The position numbers were made by a program, and so were the translations under genes. This document shows, one piece after another, positions 50,385 to 61,688 of a DNA stretch of 64,000 bases; the first letter of the stretch is position 1, and each line of letters opens with the position of its first letter. Below the pieces are notes generated by a model that was not told the origin of the DNA, did no database searches, and worked only from the letters and a program-made list of their open reading frames with translations. The DNA lies in contig JAREIK010017175.1 in assembly GCA_029783825.1 (NCBI GenBank), positions 62,001 to 126,000 of the forward strand, written 5' to 3'. The DNA comes from Sapria himalayana. Taxonomy: Eukaryota > Streptophyta > Magnoliopsida > Malpighiales > Rafflesiaceae.

Positions 50385-51116
50385 AAACTTTTATATGATT
50401 GCATTGGTTTTTAGTAGTTATCAAATTTACTAATCTTGATTATTGTGTAAATTGTAATGCAGTTTGGAATAACCAGTAGCAATCCCTAGGAGACTCATAC
50501 CTTTCAAATGCTAAATGAACAATATATGTCTTTGTTGTGTATCAGTTTTGATGTGTGTAGTATTGTCCCAAAGGTGTGCTTGTGTCACATGTCACAGTGC
50601 TTCAATAACATTGTGCGTGCACATGTGTCATAGAGTGTAGACATTAGTATAGCTACATGTGACCTTGAGCTTGAAGTTTTTCTCCTCACGTATCTGAAGT
50701 TGTTTACTTTTGTCACCTATAAAATAAATATACAATCAAACCAAACATTAGAGAAGTTTTAGAGAGAAATTTTAGAAAGTAATTCTATAGATTTTTCTCA
50801 AATCTTTAAATAGATACAAATGTAGAACAAATTTTCTTAGATGGAGAAGCCCCTCAACATCAAATTTCAAGAGCACGCTAAGTGTTGTGATCTTATATCA
50901 AAAGAAATTCTAGGGGGTTCTAAAAATTCTAAATATACTATAATATTCTAGAATCATATAATACCTTTAAGAAGGAAGAGTCCATCTTATTTTGGATTTA
51001 GTATGGGTAAAAAAAATCCTTCCCATCTAATTTGGTGATGTTCTTGTCACATGTTTATTATGAAATTTGATTGTATCTTTTTGAAATTATCATGATGTTC
51101 TTGTCACATGGATATT
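50385..51116. other. Gene-free stretch after the MED8 fragment
   Basis: AT-rich sequence with a patch of GTGTGTAGTATTG/CACATGTCACAG words near 50540-50650. No domain or open frame of note was recognised. Confidence 0.4.
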
Positions 51117-51601
51117 TTAACATAATATATTGATAGGCAAATAATAATAATAAAAATGAAATTAAAGTTTAATAAACATTATAAAGTTATAATAAATAAA
51201 AGTGTATATGTATTATATAATTTGTGTTGTATAATTAAATCATGGTATTTAGTCATAAACATTATTTTGTAATTTTGTTTATTTATTATAAATGTTTTAA
51301 AATTTTTATTTAAAGGTAGATATTTATGCTATAATTTTATTTATTTATATTTGGATGTATTTGCATATATAAAGATATTTTCATGAATGTTTAAACATAA
51401 AATATTGAAAGGTAAATAAAAATAAAAATGAAATTAATGTTTAATAAACATTTTTAAATTATAATCAAAAAATTAATATATATTAAATAATTTATAATAC
51501 AAAATTATATCGTATTGTTTAGTAATAAATATTAATTTTGTAATTTTATTTAAATGTTATAAATGTAGTAAATTTTTTATTTGATTATAAAATATTAATG
51601 C
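51117..51601 (+). repeat. Diverged tandem duplication, about 0.28 kb period
   Basis: 51117-51333 and 51395-51601 align by eye: AACATAATATATTGATAGGC against AACATAAAATATTGAAAGG, then AAAATGAAATTAA(A/T)GTTTAA and TTTTGTAATTTT(G/A)TTTA in both, ending at GATATTTATGC / AAATATTAATGC. Non-coding. Confidence 0.55.
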
Positions 51602-51860
51602 TTGATGTAGCCATGGCGGAATGTGTGTAACATATAGGTTGTGTTCAATGGGTTTTTTTTATATGTATCAAAGAGAGTGATTTTCCATGTAGAATTAAGT
51701 CAAAAAAAACTATATAGTTGTTATAAAAGTGGCCATTGCTTTGGTGGTTCCATCACTATTTGACTACAATAGTAAATATTACAAGTTATGTGCATAATAA
51801 AAATATTATATTTAATTTATTTATATCTAGCATAGCTTTTTATTTCATATTTTATCACAG

Positions 51861-52180
51861 GAACTCATAGAGGAACATATGATAGCTGCTTCTCAGCTAG
51901 TTGAGGGTTCTATGGATCTTCAAATAACTCTTTTGAAGGAAGAAATGCAAGAAATCAAAGAAGTGAATGATGAGATGAAAAAATAAAGAATGTAATGCAA
52001 TAGCATATGACATATATGGAGTCACAGTTAGTGGCCTTAATGAGACATATAGCACACAGAGTTCCAGCAGAGTATTAATGCCAGAAAGTCGAGCACAAAT
52101 ACATCAATGAATGATGAGGATACTGATTTAGTTTTAAATGATTATATACCTATGTTACTTATGAATATAGCTTTGGAATG
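51861..52180 (+). pseudogene. TNPA/Transposase_24-like C-terminal fragment in CACTA-3
   Basis: Following a TTTTATCACAG acceptor-like site, GAACTCATAGAGG starts an exon homologous to those at 9681-9990 and 21099-21402: ELIEEHMIAASQLVEGS, then a Leu/Lys/Glu-rich coiled-coil-like stretch (KEEMQEIKEVNDEMKK) and an acidic tail (SMNDEDTDLVLNDYIPM). Stops and frame changes are present. It sits near the right end of the element, oriented towards that end, as in CACTA-1 and CACTA-4. Confidence 0.65.
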
Positions 52181-52287
52181 AAAATAATTTTGTAATAAAA
52201 ATAGATAGAGATTTTCCCTTGCTAATTTAGCTAAAAAACTTTTTGTACATATTTAGTTCAAAAATATTAATTACTATTCTTAATTAC

Positions 52288-52861
52288 TATCTGTCTATCT
52301 ATCTACTTGTCTATTAGTCTACCTGTCTATCTACTATCTATCTATCTAGTATCTATCTATCTGTCTATCTATTTACCTTTCTACATGTCTACATATTATC
52401 TATCTATCTGTTTATATGTTTATATGTTTATTTGTATATCCATCTATGTATCTATCTATTTGTATATCTATCTATCTGTCTATATGTCTATCTATCTATT
52501 TCTCTATATATCTCTCTATTTATCTATCTATCTATATGTCCGTCTATCTATCCATCTTTTTATCTATCCATCTGTCCATTTGTCTTTTTGTCTATCTATC
52601 CATCTGTCCAATTGTCCATCTATCCATCTATCCTTCTATCCATTTATCTATCTATCTATCCATTTGTCTATCTTCCCATCTGCCCATTTTCCCATCTATA
52701 AATATGTTCATATGTCCATCTACCTATCTATCCATCTATCCATATGTCCATGTGTCCATCTATCCATCTATCAATCTATCCATATGTCCATTTGTCTATC
52801 TATCAATCTATCTATCAATCTATCTATGCATCTACCTATCCATCAATTTATATATCTATCT
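52288..52861 (+). repeat. TCTA array E
   Basis: About 570 bases of TCTA/TCCA units; the TCCA variant (CTATCCATCTATCC) is more frequent than in the other arrays. It starts where CACTA-3 sequence breaks off (TTAATTACTATC against TTAATTACGATC in CACTA-1) and ends at an LTR (52862). Confidence 0.85.
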
Positions 52862-54383
52862 TGTTGTGGTTCTGGTAAATTTCATATCAGAATTTAACAA
52901 TGGACTTGAAACCCACCAATGATCCAAGTGAATATAATTAAATGGTGGACAAGGATATTACCTACTATAGCACAAACTTAAAATTTGATTTTGATCAACT
53001 TATTGAATCCTAGCACAATCAAGTATCCATGCTTGTAGCGATATCCACACAAATATATTTTCATTATATATAATTTTTCATTTTATATCTCTTCTATTTT
53101 ATATAATATTTTGGTTTTTCACACATTTTATTAATAGGATGTGTCATTAATGAAAGATTTTGATTTTTCACACAACTTTTTAAAAGGATGTGTCATTAAA
53201 GAAACCTTTAGTTTTTCACACACCTTTATAAAAGGATGTGTCATTAATGAAAAGGATGTCATTGATGAAAATGATGTGTTATTAATAACACACCTTTCTA
53301 AAAGAGTGAAACATGGGCTTTAAGTTTGGGCCACTTTTAAAGGTCCGAACATATACTATTGGACTAAATTCTTTAGTCTAATTAGCTTAAGGTCTGAAAG
53401 AAATTTCAGACTTAAATTAGGCCTAGTATATTTTAGTCTAACTAAAATAAAACAAACTCACATTATATATACATTTTTATCTGTGTGACACATTAGCTTC
53501 TCATAATGTTGGCAGCTAGTCTAAAATCTCATTTTAAAGAAACATGAAATGAGTGGCATTTTACAATATATGAATATTACCCAAGTGTTGAAAAAATAAT
53601 AATTTCAATTAAACCTAATTTCATGACCTATTTTATTTGATGACTTAGTCTTTTTGTCCTTGATATCTAGATTGATTTATGAAACATTGATCATGTCATC
53701 CTCATGTCAATCTATACGTTTCTTGATCTTTGAGTAGACTAACTTAAACAAACATGTTTAATATTTCATATTGACTTATTGTAGCATTGCCATGCATTTT
53801 AATAGTCCTACTCAATTGAGGGGCCAACTGATATTACTTCCATTATATAGAAGGGACAAATTCCATCTACATCAATCACATCCCTTTGCACAATTTATTG
53901 TATACCTAGTAAACAACTTTATAACTATCCTTGTTACATATAGCATTTATTGAATATAAAGTATACAACACCTTATGTAGGGAACCATAGTGACTTTAGG
54001 TCAAAGGACAATTCATACAAATAATCGCTATGAGAATATGTATGACACTTATATAACAATCCATGCAACATTCTCTTAGCGGGTTAGTTCAGTATATGTC
54101 CTCCAACATATACTCAAGTTTTAACTTAATATCCATATTAGTTAACCTGCATGCTAGTCTTAATGTATTAATATTTTCCTTGATTATTAATACTTGACTA
54201 GTGATAATTTATAATAGTATTCCTAGAATATATCACTCTAAAGCATTATTTTTTTTCATCTAATATTTGCATAGATATAAATAAATTTAATGATCATAAA
54301 ATAATATCATTATACATATAAGATTTGATACAAAAATCCCAAAAGAATCATTTAATGATTGACTTTTGTGGCATACTCTAACA
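52862..54383 (-). repeat. Copia-type LTR, copy 1
   Basis: A 1.52 kb sequence is bounded by TGTTG...TAACA and closely related to 54413-55957. On the minus strand it begins TGTTAGAGTATGCC and ends CAACA. Left flank TATCT, right flank TATAT. Inside are about four decayed copies of a roughly 50-base unit with TTTTTCACAC and AAAAGGATGTGTCATTAA (53108-53310). Open frames inside are fortuitous. Confidence 0.75.
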
Positions 54384-54412
54384 TATATATCAATTTATCT
54401 ATCCATCTATCT
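54384..54412 (+). repeat. TCTA-like spacer between the two LTRs
   Basis: Twenty-nine bases (ATATCAATTTATC, then CCATCTATCT) that closely resemble the last bases of array E in front of LTR copy 1 (CATCAATTTATATATCTATC). This suggests that array edge plus LTR were duplicated as one unit. Confidence 0.6.
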
Positions 54413-55957
54413 TGTTGGGGTTCCCATAAATTTCATATCAGAATTTCGTAACGGACTAGGAACCCACTAATGATCCAAGTGAATACAATTAAATGTTGGA
54501 CATTGATGTTATCCATTGTAGTACAAAATTAAATTTTTGATTGCAAATGGTTTGGCCATATCCTAGCATAGTCAAGTGTCCGTGCCTCTAGCAGTATCGA
54601 CACAAATATATCTTCATTATATATATATATATTTGTTTTCTATCTCTCTCATTTTATAAAACCATTTAATTTTTCACATACCTTTCTAAAAGGATGTGTC
54701 ATTAACTAAAAGTATATGTCAATAATGATACTTTTTGGTTTTTCACACTCTTATAAAAGGATGTGTCATTAATGAAACCTTTTAGTTTTTCACAAACAAT
54801 TTTAAAAGGATGTGTCATTAATGAAAAGGATGTGTCATTAATGAAAATGATCTGTCATTAATAACACACCTTTCTAAAAGAGAGAAATATGTGCTTTAAG
54901 TTTGGGCCCATATTAAAGGTCTAAATATCTACTATTAGACCAAACTCTTTATTCTAATTAGCTTAAGATCTGAAATCAATTTCAGACTTAAGATTAGGCC
55001 TAATTTATTTTAGATTAACTAAAATAAAATAAACTCCAAATATCTATATGTTTTTATGTGTGTGACCCAATAGGTTCTCGTAACATTGGTAGTAACTTTA
55101 AATCTCATTTTAAAGAAACAAGCAATGAGCATCATTTAGCAATGCATCATTGCTAACCAAGTGACAAAAATATAATAGATTCAACTTAACCTAATTTTGT
55201 AACTTATTTTATTGTATGACTTAGTCTGTTTGTCCATTTTATCTAGATTGATTTATGAGGCATGGATCATGTCATTCTCACATCAATATATATATTTTTT
55301 CATCTTTGAGTAGACTAACTTTAATAAATAAGCTCAATATCTCATATTGGCTTATTTGAGCATGGTTGTGCATTTTAATTGTCCTCTCAATAAAGGGGCC
55401 AACTTATATCACTTTCGTTATATAGTAGTGACAAATTCCATATACATCAATCACATACCTCGGCACAATTTATTGTATACTCGGTAAATAACTTTATAAC
55501 CATCCATGTTACAGGTGGTATTTGCTGAATCTAAAGTTTACAACTCCTTATGTAGGGAACCATAGTGACTTCAGGTCAAAGGATAATTCATACTAATAGT
55601 CATTATGATAATGTGTATGACACTTATATAACAATCCATGCAACATTCTCATAGTGGGTCAGTTCAATATACATTATCCAACATATACTTATGTATTAAC
55701 TTTTTATCTCAAAATAGTAAACCTATATGCTAGGCTTAATGTATTAATATTGCCCTTAAATATTAAATCTTGACTAGGGATAATTTAGCGTAGTTTTCCA
55801 TAGAATATATCATCCTAGAACATTATTATATTCATCTAATATTTGCACAGATCTAAATAAATATAATAATCATAAAATAATGCCTTTTACATAAATGATA
55901 TGATACAAAAGTCCCAACAAATCATTTAATGATTGTATTTTAGGGTATACTCTAACA
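54413..55957 (-). repeat. Copia-type LTR, copy 2 (3' LTR of the Copia remnant)
   Basis: 1.545 kb, TGTTGGGGTTCCC...CTCTAACA on the plus strand. On the minus strand the adjoining internal sequence ends in a polypurine tract (CTAGTGGGAGAT) right before TGTTAGAG, which identifies this as the 3' LTR of a minus-strand Copia element. It carries the same internal subrepeats (54650-54860) as copy 1. Confidence 0.8.
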
Positions 55958-56788
55958 ATCTCCCACTAGCACTAAAGCTAATCACTAAAGTATCTGATAC
56001 CTAGTGACCAAGTGTGACCATCATGCTACCTCTATGCTAAAGCCTTGGTCAATGGGTCTGTTATGTTGTCATCTGTAGGTACTCTGCATATCTTTATATC
56101 TCCTCTATTAATAATCTCTCAAATGAGATGGAACCTCCGAGGTATGTGTTTGGATCATTGATGAGATCTAGTTTCCTTAGCCTATGCAATAGCCTCATTA
56201 TTGTCACAATAAAGGTGTATTTGATTAGTTTTGCTAGGAACTAAATGAAGTTCTATGATAAAATTTCTGATCCAAATAGCTTATTTTGCCACATCAGAAG
56301 CAACAATACACTCAGCTTCTATAGTAGGATCAATAACTATATATTTCTTTGAACTCTTCCAGCTCGTAGCACCACCATTTAAGCAAAATACATAACCTAA
56401 CTATGATCTTGAATCATCCCTATCCGTTTGGAAGCATGCATTTCCGCAACACTTTACAACAAGCTCCTAATCACCTTCATATATCAAGAAATAATCTGGA
56501 GTCCTTATTAAGTATTCTCACCTGGATCTAACTAGTATCTTTTCATCATGCTTAATGCATATGAGACATTAGGATGAGTACAAATCATGGCATACATGAT
56601 AGACCAAATAGCAGATACATATGAAATCTTATCCACGCATTTTCTTTCCACTTTAATAGTGACATAGAGCCTTAGAAAGGCTCACTCCATGTGACATTGG
56701 CAAGAATCCTTTCTTAGAATTCTAGATGGCAAAATAATTGAGCACTTTATCAATATGTGCACTCTTACTCAAGGCAAGAAATCTTTTT
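55958..56788 (-). pseudogene. Copia retrotransposon RT/RNase H remnant
   Basis: The minus strand encodes the end of a Ty1/copia polyprotein. From high to low coordinates: HIDKVLNYF and SKKGFLPMSHGVSL (end of RT, about 56670-56780); IVIDPTIEAECIVASD (RNase H acidic residues, about 56290-56340); QIHLYCDNNEAIA and KHIPRRFHLI (about 56110-56230); and the terminal VPTDDNITDPLTKAL (about 56040-56090). A stop-rich tail and the polypurine tract precede the 3' LTR. Stops (for example AIA-stop-AK) make it non-functional. It is cut at 56788 by the CACTA-4 terminus, so gag, integrase and most of RT would lie beyond the window if still present. Confidence 0.85.
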
Positions 56789-57230
56789 CACTACAAGAAA
56801 AATCCCATATATCAAGAGATAATTCCCTAACTAAATGGGCATTTTCTGTCGGTAAATGGGATATACCGATTTATTAATGAAGGAACTATTTCAAATCTAA
56901 AGTGCTCGTCGCTAAAATTTAGTGAGGGAAAGTGTCCCTAGCTAATAATTTAGTGACGAAAAATCCATAGCTAAAAAGAATAATTTTTTTAGCTAAATTA
57001 GCAAGCTAAATGAGAGTTTTTGTTGCTAAACGGATATAACAATGGATGCTTTCCTAATCTAAAGTGCTCATCACTAAATATTAGCGATGGAAATAGTCCC
57101 TCGCAAAATAAATTCGACGGAAAAAATTGTTTGCTATAATAAAGTTATCCCTAGCTAAATTAGCTATGGAAACATCCCTAGCTATTTTTAGAATTTAATT
57201 TTTTTAAAAAAATTTTAATTAAAATAGAAA
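56789..57230 (+). repeat. CACTA-4 terminal and subterminal repeats
   Basis: TIR at 56789, then repeated words in both orientations: ATTCCCTAACTAAATGGG, GTGTCCCTAGCTAATAA, ATCCATAGCTAA, AAATTAGCAAGCTAAATG and ATCCCTAGCTAAATTAGC. They are closest to the CACTA-1 subterminal repeats. Confidence 0.75.
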
Positions 57231-58205
57231 CTAATAATGATACTTTATAATTAACAAAAAATAAAGTTATTTAATAAATTATTCTAATACAATATTTTAC
57301 ATAATTAAAATAAAAAAATAACAAAATTTTATTACATCTTATTCATTAATGTATCTACCAACAGTGCATAAATTATAATCTATCCATGCATTGATGTTGC
57401 TTTCTTTCCCTCTGCTCCTCTGATCACCATCTTTCTAATGTGACAAAGCTTACCAAGCCATGGTGCATCATGTCTAGTGAAAAATCCCTTCACTTATACA
57501 AGCTTCGTATGGGGAACTATACAGTACCATATCTGTAAGAAATTTAAACCACTCACTCAATTCAAAATAAATAAATAAAAAGTTATGTTTTGATAAATAT
57601 ATAATATTGTAGTATATATGTACATATATTCTTTCATTTCACTCGTAGGTATATTACTACAGTATATGTACATATAAACTGCTGTATTATGTGTACATTT
57701 ATCCTGAGTACATATATACTCATTATATATGTACATAAAATACTACATTATTATATGTGCGAATAACACCATCTACATGGGTATCATCATCATCATCATC
57801 TTAAGACCTAGTATAATTAGAATCAATCATTGTAGAACCTAGAGTAAAAAAACTTATTTACTCATACGTTCACTTTTTACTATGTGATAATTGCATATCA
57901 ACATAATTAGCAAGATTTTTAAGACCAACCTCTATCTGCCTCGCTGGACTTGACTTGAAATATCTTAATCCCAGAGCTTTAGGGAAAGTCTATAATCCAT
58001 GGCTTTTATTACCTGCATCATTAAGTAATGCACAATGATGATCAGACCAGCCCTAGCAATTATATATTCAAAAGTGTGTCTGTGTGTAAATGGGTGTGTA
58101 TGTATGACAATATATACATCTCTACAAATAAATATATGTACCCAATTAAATATATACTTGATTTATACGTACGTGTATACTATAGAATAAAAGTATGTAT
58201 ATATT
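57231..58205. other. CACTA-4 non-coding region
   Basis: No gene is seen. It contains A/T-rich sequence, TATATGTACATATA-type palindromic words (57600-57740), a CATCATCATCATC run (about 57785) and TGTGTGTAAATGGGTGTG (58080). Confidence 0.45.
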
Positions 58206-58343
58206 GAGTATATACTTACGTATATATTGAGTATATACTTATGTATATACTGAGTATATACTTAGGTAAATACTGAGTATACACTTACGTATATACTGAG
58301 TATATACATAGGTAAATACTGAGTATATACTTACGTATATACT
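58206..58343 (+). repeat. 23-bp minisatellite, six units
   Basis: Six tandem units of exactly 23 bases start at 58206, 58229, 58252, 58275, 58298 and 58321, each opening GAGTATA(T/C)AC and closing (A/T)ATACT or ATATT. The unit joins create the palindrome AGTATATACT. Related but irregular AGTATATA words extend the zone to about 58590. Confidence 0.85.
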
Positions 58344-58599
58344 ATAGGATAAACATACTTACATACCAAATATATACATACGTATATACTGTAGTATATA
58401 TTTATGGATATACTGAGTATATATGTACATATATACTCAGTATATACGAACATATATACTCGGTATATGCATACTTATATACTCAATATATGTAGATATA
58501 TACTTAGTATATATGTAATTTATACCAAGTATATGTATGTATATACTACAGTATTATATGTATATATGTATAATCACATAGCCTTAGATGACACACATA

Positions 58600-59439
58600 C
58601 TTGTACTTTCATGCAAATAGACATATCATCAAAGACAATAGAATAAAATAATATAGGACTTTAAAACAAACATATAAGTCTCTCAAGCATGGTTAGCATT
58701 TCTAGTTCTTTTTCCTCTGGTACTTAACGCAGATTGAGAATATTATTACACCTGCACATGGCGCATAACATACTATATTTACAAACCAATAACCAATAAC
58801 AAGCAGTTGTAGATCTAAACTACGATGACATAGATCTGCACAAAATAAGAGTGTCAAAAACAAACCTAAGTTTGCGTGGAATTAATTTTTTGTTGAATCT
58901 CATAGCTTAATAAGCTAAGTTGTTGTTCCCAGCACCATGAAGGAACAGCCAAGCCTTTTACATACCTATAATAGGCTAAAACTCTACCCAAAAAATTTAG
59001 GGACAACAAACTTATTCATAGATATATAAAAATAGTTATTATAGACATGAACAAACACAAATTAAAATTGATAGTCATATAACTTTAACAAAAATCTAAA
59101 AGATGTCCAGTAATGATGTTTATAGAGAAAGAGAGTGGAAAAATAAAATGTTTTAGGAATAATGAAGATAATAAAAGCTAGTCCTCCTTTTGATCAAGCT
59201 GTATTCTATAAATACAGAACCCATGCAATGGAAGCACCGTGGCAATGTCTGAATGCTTTGAATCATAATTTTTTCATACATCTCACATCATGTGTCCTAT
59301 AAAGATTCATTATTAGGTTAATCAGCAAAGCAAAGAACAAAATCAGAATAAAAAAATTGAAGCCTAGAAAAAAATCACATCAAGTTTTGCTACACATAGA
59401 CAAAAATCAATAACAGTTCAGAAATAATTCTCATACGAA
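58600..59439. other. CACTA-4 non-coding region before the TNPA gene end
   Basis: AT-rich sequence in which I recognise no domain. It may include 3' untranslated sequence of the minus-strand TNPA-like gene. Confidence 0.35.
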
Positions 59440-61321
59440 ATCATCCTCATAATTAGTAGGGAATTTTGTGCTAGCTTTTCCTGTGATGTTTGATAGCTGG
59501 ATCTCATAATGCTATATGTTGCGTCAATGCAGCTAATTGTGACTCCACATAGGACATCTGCTATTGCATTACATTCTTAATTTCTTTCATCTCATCATTC
59601 TTTTCTTTAATTTCTTGCATTTCTTCCATCAAATAAGTATTCAGCTCATCCTTTTCTTCTTTCATTTCTTGTATGTCTTCCTTCAAATTAGTATACTGCT
59701 CATCTTTGTGTTCTTTAATTTTATATATTTCTTCCTTCAAATGAGATATCTGCTCATCCCTCTTTTTGATTTCGGTCTCCATAACTACAATACGTTCATT
59801 TGCTTCCATAGCTTGTTCGACCACCTCATCCACTATTGTTGAGAGAGATGAATTAGAAGCACAACTACTACAACAAAATCTCACTCCCTTCGAGCAAATT
59901 TCGTACACTCACTGCTTCTTATGGTCTCCAAATAAATAGGATCATAGTCAATTGGTTGAATATCCATAGAACCCTTAACTTGTTGAGAAGTAGTTGTCAC
60001 ACGTTCCTCCAAAAGTTCCTGAGATAAAATAATGAAAAATACTATTATAGATATACAAAAAATAAAATAATTATTTTGCATTCCAAATAACTTTCAAAAT
60101 GTATTGTATTATTATAAAATTTTATAAATATAATAGATTCTTACAGCAATCATCTGAGTCTTATTGGCAACAAACTGACCATCCACTTTCTTCACATGCA
60201 TTTTCTTAAAAATCTCATAAAATTGGGATCTCAACCCACTTATCCAGCCAAAAATATGTATTTATTAAGTCATAAAATAACAAATGATCAAAAATTTTAA
60301 CAAAATTAATAAAACATTGCATATATTTGATTTATTAGACTATTAGGACAATCACTAAATATATAAATGTTTATAATTTTAAAATTGTACAAAATCTTGA
60401 GCGTGCTCAATGCTCGACTTCAACCATCCTGTGTGCCGATAGTTTCTTCTACCTAGTCTAGCTACCTCACTTTGTCGATTTTTGTTGGCAATATCTGCTT
60501 TTTTTTCGCATCTAGCTCCTACCAATACTTAAGCCACTGGGCTAGTCATCAACGGATATAAAATCAGGTCTTTCTTTCATATTATTCAATTTATGGACAA
60601 AATCAAAATACCGTTGATTAGCTTTGATCTGCCATAATGACTTTATCTTTACATCAAATTTGAGTGCCCATGTGTACTTATTCTTTATATTAAAAAATCA
60701 CAATAGAATTTATATTAACAAGAATATAATTATTTACTACTTGAATAATAACCAACATAATAGTTAAGTAATTAGATAATTATTTTTCAATGCTTTTGTT
60801 TTGTTATTTTTTACCTGTCATTAAAATAAGACTCTTTTGTTGATTCAGAAACTTTGTTTGAAGAGAATACTTTAGAATCATCCATTTTCTTGAAAGACTT
60901 TATAATTATAGTCAAGCACTTGTGAGATGGAATAAAAATATACAAATAAATAAATAACATTGAAAACAAGCAAATCATAACTATATATTTAAAAAAAAGC
61001 CCCTGACAGTAACATCAGATTTTTTTTTTCAAGTCATATTTACATTTGTTTACCTCCCATCCATAATCTCAATTACTAACTTAGACTGAGTGTAGAGGAA
61101 GACACAGCATTTGATGATGTCATTGGTTTTGTAAATGGGGAAACTATCGGTCTAAAATGTGGTGTAGGAGATAGAGATGAATCAAAAGTGTGTGCATGAA
61201 GCATAATGGATGGTGGTCTCAATGATGGTGATGCTGATAGAAATGGAGATGGTGATTGAGATGTTGAAGTCTGGATATGGTAGAAATGAGATTGTACTGA
61301 TTCTACAATATGATGTAACAT
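59440..61321 (-). pseudogene. TNPA-like / Transposase_24 gene of CACTA-4
   Basis: The minus strand carries exons of the plant Ptta/En/Spm accessory transposase. N-terminal Ser/Pro-rich part at 61076-61321 (LRPPSIMLHAHTFDSSLSP). Middle: WALKFDVKIKSLWQIK and FDFVHKLNNMKERPDF (about 60560-60690), ELDAKKKADIANKNRQSEVA with NYRHTGWLKSS (about 60410-60530), and the family signature-like MHVKKVDGQFVANKTQ (about 60150-60210). The last exon starts after CTCAG near 60018 with LLEERVTTTSQQVKG, followed by GVRFCC and a strong coiled coil rich in Glu/Lys (59561-59800). A stop (YW-stop-ELD), and a frameshift between FARRE and GVRFCC, interrupt it. In En/Spm the equivalent protein binds subterminal repeats and regulates transposition. 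Confidence 0.75.
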
Positions 61322-61688
61322 ACTAGATGAATTTGGTTAATTTTTGCATCCACATCCAACTCCACCATGGCCACGTCTTTTATGCGCCATCTGCTGTACA
61401 AAATAAAACATAGAACAAATAATACAAATATGATGAACAAGCATGCATTTTAGAATAAAACATACCGATAGATTTCAACAAAATTTAGAAACTCTTTGAT
61501 AGTTTAATATTATAATACAATTATAATAGTTTAATTATCAACATCATTGTCTAATGGATCTTCTGATAATTTCTCTGATTCGATAGAAGTTCAAACTCAT
61601 CTTCAGATAGAAATTGATCATCTTCAATTTCTATTAGGCCACTATTTGAGTAAGATAAATTTTCTTAATCTTCTTCTATATGCACAAG
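61322..61688. other. Intergenic region between TNPA-like and TNP2-like genes
   Basis: A short region between the two minus-strand transposase genes. An 80-codon plus-strand frame (61547-61789) lies antisense to the TNP2 end and has no recognisable domain. Nothing else was identified. Confidence 0.4.

Larger units (their letters stand above)
43254..52287. mobile_element. CACTA-3: Pack-CACTA carrying ATP synthase gamma and MED8 pieces
   Basis: The left terminus CACTACGAGAAATTATC starts at 43254. Subterminal GCTAATTTGTGAGG / AAATTAGCTCGAAA / ATCCCTCACTAAA repeats follow, then an AT-rich block shared with CACTA-1, then two captured host gene fragments (45210-45704 and 45968-50384), more AT-rich DNA, a TNPA-like last exon (51861-52180) and subterminal sequence that breaks off at 52287. 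By comparison with 21577-21808 in CACTA-1, the final 230 bases with the TIR are missing and replaced by array E. It is non-autonomous. Confidence 0.65.

Noticed and set aside
53141..53323. 60-codon frame with repeated FSH/GCVI words as a peptide gene
   Set aside because: It is a translation of the tandem subrepeats inside the LTR.
58404..58646. 80-codon frame rich in Ile/Tyr/Thr
   Set aside because: It arises from TATACT/GTATAT minisatellite sequence; no domain.
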